A DNA stretch of 64,000 nt, taken from assembly GCA_048264105.1 (NCBI GenBank), contig JBLXDJ010000002.1:620001-684000 (forward strand). Reading direction: 5' to 3'. Position numbers and translations under genes: made by a program. The DNA comes from Oceanospirillum sp048264105. GTDB lineage: Bacteria > Pseudomonadota > Gammaproteobacteria > Pseudomonadales > Halomonadaceae. A model generated the notes under the pieces. It searched no databases. It saw only the letters and a program-made list of their open reading frames with translations, and was not told the origin of the DNA. Positions 59,841 through 64,000 of this stretch are shown piece by piece (position 1 is the stretch's first letter; each line of letters opens with the position of its first letter).

Positions 59841-60545
59841 TTAACGCAGATAGAAAACGATGCGTACCTGGCTGCGGAATGCGACCTCACCGGGCTGATA
59901 GTCTCCCTGAGGCTGTGGACCGGCATCCGCCATCATCATCACCTCTTTACGGGCAACCGGCATCGGACGGCCTGCGCCGGACTCTTCGATCATATACGCC
60001 TTACCAACCCTCTGACCCAGTTGGCGCGCCATTAGCTCAGCCTTCTCTTTGGCATTTTTCACCGCTTTCGCCAGTGAACGCTGCTGCAGGGCTTCGGCCT
60101 GACTGTGTGAGAAGATAACCTGTGCCATAGAATCGACCTTGGCAGAAAACACCTCATCCAGCACGTCAGGATAGATACTCAGATCCCGGATATGGAATTG
60201 CATGCTACGGCTGACTTTGGTGCCGATCTGGACGCGTTTGTTATTTTCCCAGCGGTATTCCGGCTGAATGCGCACCTGGCCAGCTTCGATATCGTTATCG
60301 TCCAGATTAAACTTGCGAATACTGCGTAGCAGTTGCTCACTGCGGCGTTCGACATTGTCACGGGCCTTGCTCAGGTGCGGGCTGACATTTTCCAGCGTCA
60401 TACTCAGAGTGACCTGATCCGGCAGTGTGTATTCAACGCCTTCCGCCTGAACGATAATATGAGGCTGCTCCGGTGATTGGGCGTGAACCTGAAAAGCCAG
60501 TGACATCCATAGTAAACCGGCAAAAGCGATCAATTTATTTTTCAC
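59841..60545 (-). CDS. SIMPL domain (DUF541) periplasmic protein
   Basis: Exported protein of 234 residues with a signal peptide (LIAFAGLLWMSLAFQVHA, cleaved near residue 22) and the SIMPL/DUF541 fold, known from E. coli YggE-like proteins; function is not established, though YggE lowers oxidative stress. HIIVQAEGVEYTLPDQVTL at the start of the mature part, RIQPEYRWENNKRVQIG and ALAKAVKNAKEKAELMARQL-like AKAVKNAKEKAELMARQLGQ mark the family. The start is GTG with AAAGGA 7-8 bases upstream. Confidence 0.85.
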   Translation of the reverse strand: MKNKLIAFAGLLWMSLAFQVHAQSPEQPHIIVQAEGVEYTLPDQVTLSMTLENVSPHLSKARDNVERRSEQLLRSIRKFNLDDNDIEAGQVRIQPEYRWENNKRVQIGTKVSRSMQFHIRDLSIYPDVLDEVFSAKVDSMAQVIFSHSQAEALQQRSLAKAVKNAKEKAELMARQLGQRVGKAYMIEESGAGRPMPVARKEVMMMADAGPQPQGDYQPGEVAFRSQVRIVFYLR

Positions 60546-60708
60546 AGGTGTATCCTTTCTCTTTTAGGACTGACAGCAGTCTGATAACAGATGATGCTCA
60601 TCTGGACAGACAGCTATTCGCAAAGTTCATCTTCAGGTCACAGGATAACTGATCATCCCGTGGACCGTGATTAGTTAATGTAGCAAGTAGCTTTAAAGTG
60701 AGATTGAT

Positions 60709-61236
60709 GTGATAAGTTTTATTCTCGGTGGCGCCCGCTCCGGTAAGAGTGCGCTGGCGGAAAAGAAAGCAGCAGCCAGCGGCTTACCGGTACATTATCT
60801 GGCAACGGCTCAGGTGTGGGATGATGAGATGGCGGATCGGGTTCAGCATCATCAGAGCAGTCGCCCTGCGGAATGGCCTACCACCGAAGCCCCCCTTGAT
60901 ATTATCCCTGTGATTCAGGCTCAAGCCTGCGATCAGAAGGGCTGCGTCCTGCTGGATTGCCTGACCCTCTGGATGACCAACCTGTTGCTGCTGGATGATG
61001 ATCAGGCGCTGGCGGAACGTCAGCAGGCGTTCCTTGATTTTCTTCGTCAGGGCGTTGAGGGGCATCTGATTCTGGTGAGTAACGAAGTCGGGCAGGGCGT
61101 TGTACCCACCAATAAGCTGGCCAGACGCTTTGTCGATGAATCCGGTCGACTGCATCAGAAAATCGCTGAGATCGCGGATGAGGTCATCTTTGTTACAGCT
61201 GGTATTCCTCAGGTACTAAAATCCAGTAATTGCTGA
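60709..61236 (+). CDS. cobU: Adenosylcobinamide kinase / adenosylcobinamide-phosphate guanylyltransferase
   Basis: Bifunctional enzyme of B12 nucleotide-loop assembly: phosphorylates adenosylcobinamide then transfers GMP. Length 175 residues (181 in enterics). P-loop GGARSGKS (7-14), the strand VHYLATAQVWDDEM with HH (RVQHHQSSRP, His being the GMP acceptor), LLDCLTLWMTNLL and SNEVGQGVVP match. GTG start with weak ribosome-binding sequence. No other cobalamin gene is adjacent, so it is an isolated salvage-type gene here. Confidence 0.93.
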   Translation: MISFILGGARSGKSALAEKKAAASGLPVHYLATAQVWDDEMADRVQHHQSSRPAEWPTTEAPLDIIPVIQAQACDQKGCVLLDCLTLWMTNLLLLDDDQALAERQQAFLDFLRQGVEGHLILVSNEVGQGVVPTNKLARRFVDESGRLHQKIAEIADEVIFVTAGIPQVLKSSNC

Positions 61237-61256
61237 GGGTTAAAATGCCAGACAAT

Positions 61257-61292
61257 AAAAACGCCCCACAGGCCTGAAACCTTTGGGGCGTC
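61257..61292 (-). terminator. Terminator of the EamA transporter gene
   Basis: ACGCCCCA and TGGGGCGT, with AGG / CCT inner pairs and a loop. On the minus strand it is followed by TTTTTATTG, the better T-run, so it serves the minus-strand gene ending at 61323; it may also help stop cobU. Confidence 0.75.
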
Positions 61293-61322
61293 TGATTATC
61301 GTGGGTAACGCTTGTTCCCGGC

Positions 61323-62237
61323 TTAATGCAGCATCTCAACCTGAGGTTCTTTTTTCGGGGTTTCCCTGCTTGGAATCTGTGAGATCAGCATACCTGCCAG
61401 CATCAGCCCGCAACCGATAATACCCTGGGTATCCAGACGCTCGCCCAGCAGGAAGTAACCGCCGATGACGGCAAATACCGCTTCAAGGCTCAGAATAATT
61501 GCCGCGTGGGACGCCGGAGCGGTTTTCTGAGCAAATACCTGCAGGGTATAAGCGACACCCACCGACAACAGACCCGCATAAGCGATCGGCTGCCACGCCA
61601 TGCCGATGTTGGCGAAAGTCGGCTCTTCAATAAAGAGGGCCACGCCAAGACTCACCAGACCACAGGTAAAGAACTGCACGATAGACAGACGCAAAGCATC
61701 CATCTGTGGCGACAGCCAGCCTATCACCAGTACGTGACCGGCCCAGAACAGAGCGCCGATCAGCTGCAGCAGGTCGCCATAGGCGAGGGTAAAGTCATCG
61801 GAGATACTCAGCAGGTAAAGACCCACTACCGCCAATACGCCGCCAACCCAGGTATTGCGGCCGGTTCTTTGTCCCCAAAGCAGAGCGATAACGGGAACCA
61901 GAATAATATAAAGGCCGGTGATGAATCCGGCATTGCCTGCGGTGGTGTACTGCAGGCCAACCTGCTGCAAAGTTGCACCGGCAAACAGGAAGGAACCTGC
62001 GATCAGGCCGCCCTGCCAGAGGTTCAGCCGGACTTTACCTGCAGCGGGTTTTACCGGTGTCGGTTTCAGGATCAGCAGCAGCGGCAGCAGTGACAGCGCC
62101 CCCAGAAAAAATCGGGCTGCGGTAAAGGTGAAAGGACCGACATAATCCATGCCGACCCGCTGAGCAACAAAGGCGGTTCCCCAGATGGCTGCCGTGATCA
62201 GTAGCATCAGATCAGAGCGTAGCGTTCGTGTTTGCAT
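61323..62237 (-). CDS. EamA/DMT family transporter
   Basis: Drug/metabolite-transporter superfamily protein of 304 residues with ten hydrophobic helices in two EamA repeats. LLITAAIWGTAFVAQRVG at the N-terminus and ILSLEAVFAVIGGYFLLGER in the second half are the family signatures; similar proteins export amino acids or metabolites. Substrate unknown. ATG at 62237 with GGAAAC upstream. The gene is convergent with cobU, and its terminator lies at 61257-61292. Confidence 0.87.
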   Translation of the reverse strand: MQTRTLRSDLMLLITAAIWGTAFVAQRVGMDYVGPFTFTAARFFLGALSLLPLLLILKPTPVKPAAGKVRLNLWQGGLIAGSFLFAGATLQQVGLQYTTAGNAGFITGLYIILVPVIALLWGQRTGRNTWVGGVLAVVGLYLLSISDDFTLAYGDLLQLIGALFWAGHVLVIGWLSPQMDALRLSIVQFFTCGLVSLGVALFIEEPTFANIGMAWQPIAYAGLLSVGVAYTLQVFAQKTAPASHAAIILSLEAVFAVIGGYFLLGERLDTQGIIGCGLMLAGMLISQIPSRETPKKEPQVEMLH

Positions 62238-62514
62238 AATTCACAGTTTCCGGAAGATGGAACTAATAATTGACTATCGTCAGGTAAAATAGCCCTGAAT
62301 TGTATCAGAATCTGGCGATATGTCCGGTATGGTTTCTTGTGAAGTAGGCGGCTGATGCCTTGTTTGCTTTCTGGCGACTTTAGCGTGCTCCGGTCTTACT
62401 AAAGCGCTTTAAAAAGGCTATTCTAGCGCCGGTTTTTCTGATTCCGTGCTGGCGCTAATTTTATCTGTTTTATCGCCGCAGCAGATGATCAGAACAGGGA
62501 GTTCAGGAGCAGGC

Positions 62515-64000
62515 ATGCAACATTTTCGTATGGATCGCGGCTTATTAAACAGTTTTATTATCTTTCTCCTGCTGTTACTGGCAGCGGCCTTTGTTCTGCT
62601 TCGTTTTGACTTTACTCCGGCTGATGACCTTAAGATAGGTGGTCGGCAGGGAGAGATGCGTCTTGCCTTCTGGTATCCGGATACCAGTGAACCCTTGCCT
62701 CTGAATGCCGAATGGCTGGGCTTTCCTGATCAACTGCTGACCCCGGACGCCGTTGAGCGCAATCTTGCCAGCTCTGTGCCGGTGCGCTTCCCTGATATCT
62801 GGCAACCCCCTAAGCCCAGACGCCACATCATGACTTACACCCTGATGCTGAAACGCATTCCGCAGAATGTGGCTTTAGGGCTGAAAATTCCTGAGATAAA
62901 AAACAGCTTCCGGCTCTATCTGAATGAGCGGGAGATCGCCTCCGGTGGTTTTGCCAGTGACAGTATTGATCAGCATGAAGCCTATTTTGGTGATCGCATT
63001 GTGTCACTGGGTACCTTGCCCGAAAACGCCCGCCTGACCCTGCAGGTCAGTAACTTTGGCCACAGTCGGGGCGGTATTCATAATGTTCCGGTACTGGCAA
63101 CACAGGCTCATTGGGTGAGTGACTACCGGTTTAATATTCTGGTGGAGTGCGTAGTGATCAGTCTGGCGCTGATTGCGGGGTTTCTGATTCTGCTGGAATA
63201 CTATCTGGTGCCGGAGCATGGTGAACTGCTCTGGATCTCTCTGTTTTCACTGGTATTGGCCGGTTATATCGGCACCTCCGGTTTGGGTGGTTTTGCGACC
63301 CTGATTCCCGGCTTTCCCTGGCAGCTTGCCGTTCGTATGGAATATATCGGTTTTGTCGCCGCGATCCCTCTGTTTCTGAACTGGCTGGCCGCCCTGTTTC
63401 GTGATGATATTGATTGCCAGCCGATTCGCTGGATCTCATGGGCTGCGGTTGCATTAACGGCGTTTGTCACCCTGACCCCCAGCTCCCTGTTTACCGGTAT
63501 GTTGTATCCGGTGCTGAGCTTTATGTGTATCGGCATCGCATTGTGCAGTTGGGCGATGCTTAAACTGGTTATTCTGAACCGCTCAGGGGTTCGTATGCTG
63601 GCCTTCGGTGCTCTGGCTCTGGTTGGCGGGATTCTGCACGATCTGTTTCTTTTCCTGAACTGGCTGCCCGGACGTGAGCTGCTCAGTGTCGGTGTGCTGG
63701 TGTTTCTGGTTTCCCAGATCGGGTTTCTGACCTTTTACCGGACGCAGGAACAGCTCCGGATTCTGGATCAGAATAATACCCTGCAGAATGCCACCCAGGA
63801 GCTTAAAAGCCGGTTACGCTGGCGCTCTGATGAGCTGAAGCTTAAAGATGAAGAAGTTGAGCAGCGCAAGGCAGAGACCCAGCGGCTGCTGCGCCATGAC
63901 GGACTGACAGGCTTGCTGAACCGGCATCACTTCCTCGAGTTGATTGAGCGCCGCCTTGAGCGCATGAGTCCGTTTGATTTTTCTCTGGTGATTGTTGATA
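62515..64000 (+). CDS. 7TMR-DISM type membrane GGDEF protein, 3' end cut off
   Basis: The frame is open from the ATG at 62515 (AGGAG 5 bases upstream) to the right edge, 495 codons. An N-terminal helix is followed by a periplasmic sensor of about 190 residues resembling the 7TMR-DISM extracellular type, then seven hydrophobic helices (about 210-400), a coiled-coil linker (LDQNNTLQNATQELKSRL) and the beginning of a GGDEF domain (RHDGLTGLLNRHHF, near residue 465). The GG(D/E)EF loop lies outside the window, so activity cannot be judged. Confidence 0.85.
   Translation, partial: MQHFRMDRGLLNSFIIFLLLLLAAAFVLLRFDFTPADDLKIGGRQGEMRLAFWYPDTSEPLPLNAEWLGFPDQLLTPDAVERNLASSVPVRFPDIWQPPKPRRHIMTYTLMLKRIPQNVALGLKIPEIKNSFRLYLNEREIASGGFASDSIDQHEAYFGDRIVSLGTLPENARLTLQVSNFGHSRGGIHNVPVLATQAHWVSDYRFNILVECVVISLALIAGFLILLEYYLVPEHGELLWISLFSLVLAGYIGTSGLGGFATLIPGFPWQLAVRMEYIGFVAAIPLFLNWLAALFRDDIDCQPIRWISWAAVALTAFVTLTPSSLFTGMLYPVLSFMCIGIALCSWAMLKLVILNRSGVRMLAFGALALVGGILHDLFLFLNWLPGRELLSVGVLVFLVSQIGFLTFYRTQEQLRILDQNNTLQNATQELKSRLRWRSDELKLKDEEVEQRKAETQRLLRHDGLTGLLNRHHFLELIERRLERMSPFDFSLVIVD

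Noticed and set aside
60546..60708. Cobalamin riboswitch before cobU
   Set aside because: No B12-box-like sequence and too little space for the full fold; the region also holds the divergent SIMPL gene promoter.
1..64000. Mobile element, prophage, CRISPR array, toxin-antitoxin or defence island
   Set aside because: No transposase or integrase, no direct-repeat-flanked block, no regular spacer array, no tRNA insertion site and no recognisable defence gene. Base composition is fairly even apart from slightly AT-richer stretches in 19.7-20.5 kb and 45.7-46.0 kb.

Overview
The window is a stretch of core chromosome from a gammaproteobacterium, most likely a marine Oceanospirillales-type relative of the pseudomonads. 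This is inference from gene order and content: leuC-leuD-leuB-asd-fimV-truA-trpF, then accD-folC-dedD-cvpA-purF-metZ, is a Pseudomonas/Oceanospirillales layout; a class I PHA synthase with a phasin and several c-di-GMP proteins fit the same groups. I see no rRNA or tRNA gene, CRISPR array, phage or insertion sequence. Gene ends are tidy and many intergenic gaps carry clear intrinsic terminators.

Layout. 1-9.3 kb: sucC (cut by the left edge)-sucD, a repeat-containing lipoprotein, trhP, a UbiA-family prenyltransferase with a long-stem leader, cysQ, a membrane GGDEF protein and a class I fumarase with a structured leader. 9.4-18.8 kb: an ATP-grasp protein, a crotonase lacking both hydratase glutamates, a DUF938 methyltransferase-like protein, a membrane-anchored FKBP isomerase, a large dCache-GAF-HD-GYP protein, an RssA-like phospholipase, rsuA and a 2-hydroxyacid dehydrogenase. 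18.9-25.7 kb: an envelope group (LapC/YejM-like membrane hydrolase, Tat-type M15 carboxypeptidase, Bax-like glucosaminidase), then gpsA-DUF4389-sixA-esterase. 25.8-34.4 kb: an AEC transporter coupled to a 44-residue membrane protein, two alpha/beta hydrolases, a DUF4892 protein, an Smr protein, prmB, aroC and an MFS transporter. 34.5-39.8 kb: the PHA granule cluster (DUF6489, phasin, phaC) and a CHASE-PAS-PAS-GGDEF protein. 39.8-59.8 kb: a LysR regulator divergent from leuCDB-asd, then fimV, truA, trpF-trpB-trpA, accD, folC, dedD, cvpA, purF, metZ. 59.8-64 kb: a SIMPL protein, cobU, an EamA transporter and a 7TMR-DISM/GGDEF protein cut by the right edge.

How it fits together. The right half is mostly amino-acid biosynthesis (leucine, tryptophan, aspartate family, methionine) with purine, folate and fatty-acid entry steps. 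The left half is TCA-cycle enzymes plus envelope and signalling genes. Three c-di-GMP synthase-type proteins and one HD-GYP protein are spread through the window with different sensor modules.

I did not find a self-contained new defence or mobile system. The most interesting unexplained signals are: a small membrane-protein gene overlapping an AEC transporter start; a 12-bp perfect inverted repeat just before the prenyltransferase ribosome-binding site; a sigma-54-like promoter before fimV; a PsrA-like motif before the atypical crotonase; a dyad beside the promoter of the PHA cluster; the LapC-like protein that keeps a full metal site; and an HD-GYP domain split by a long insertion.
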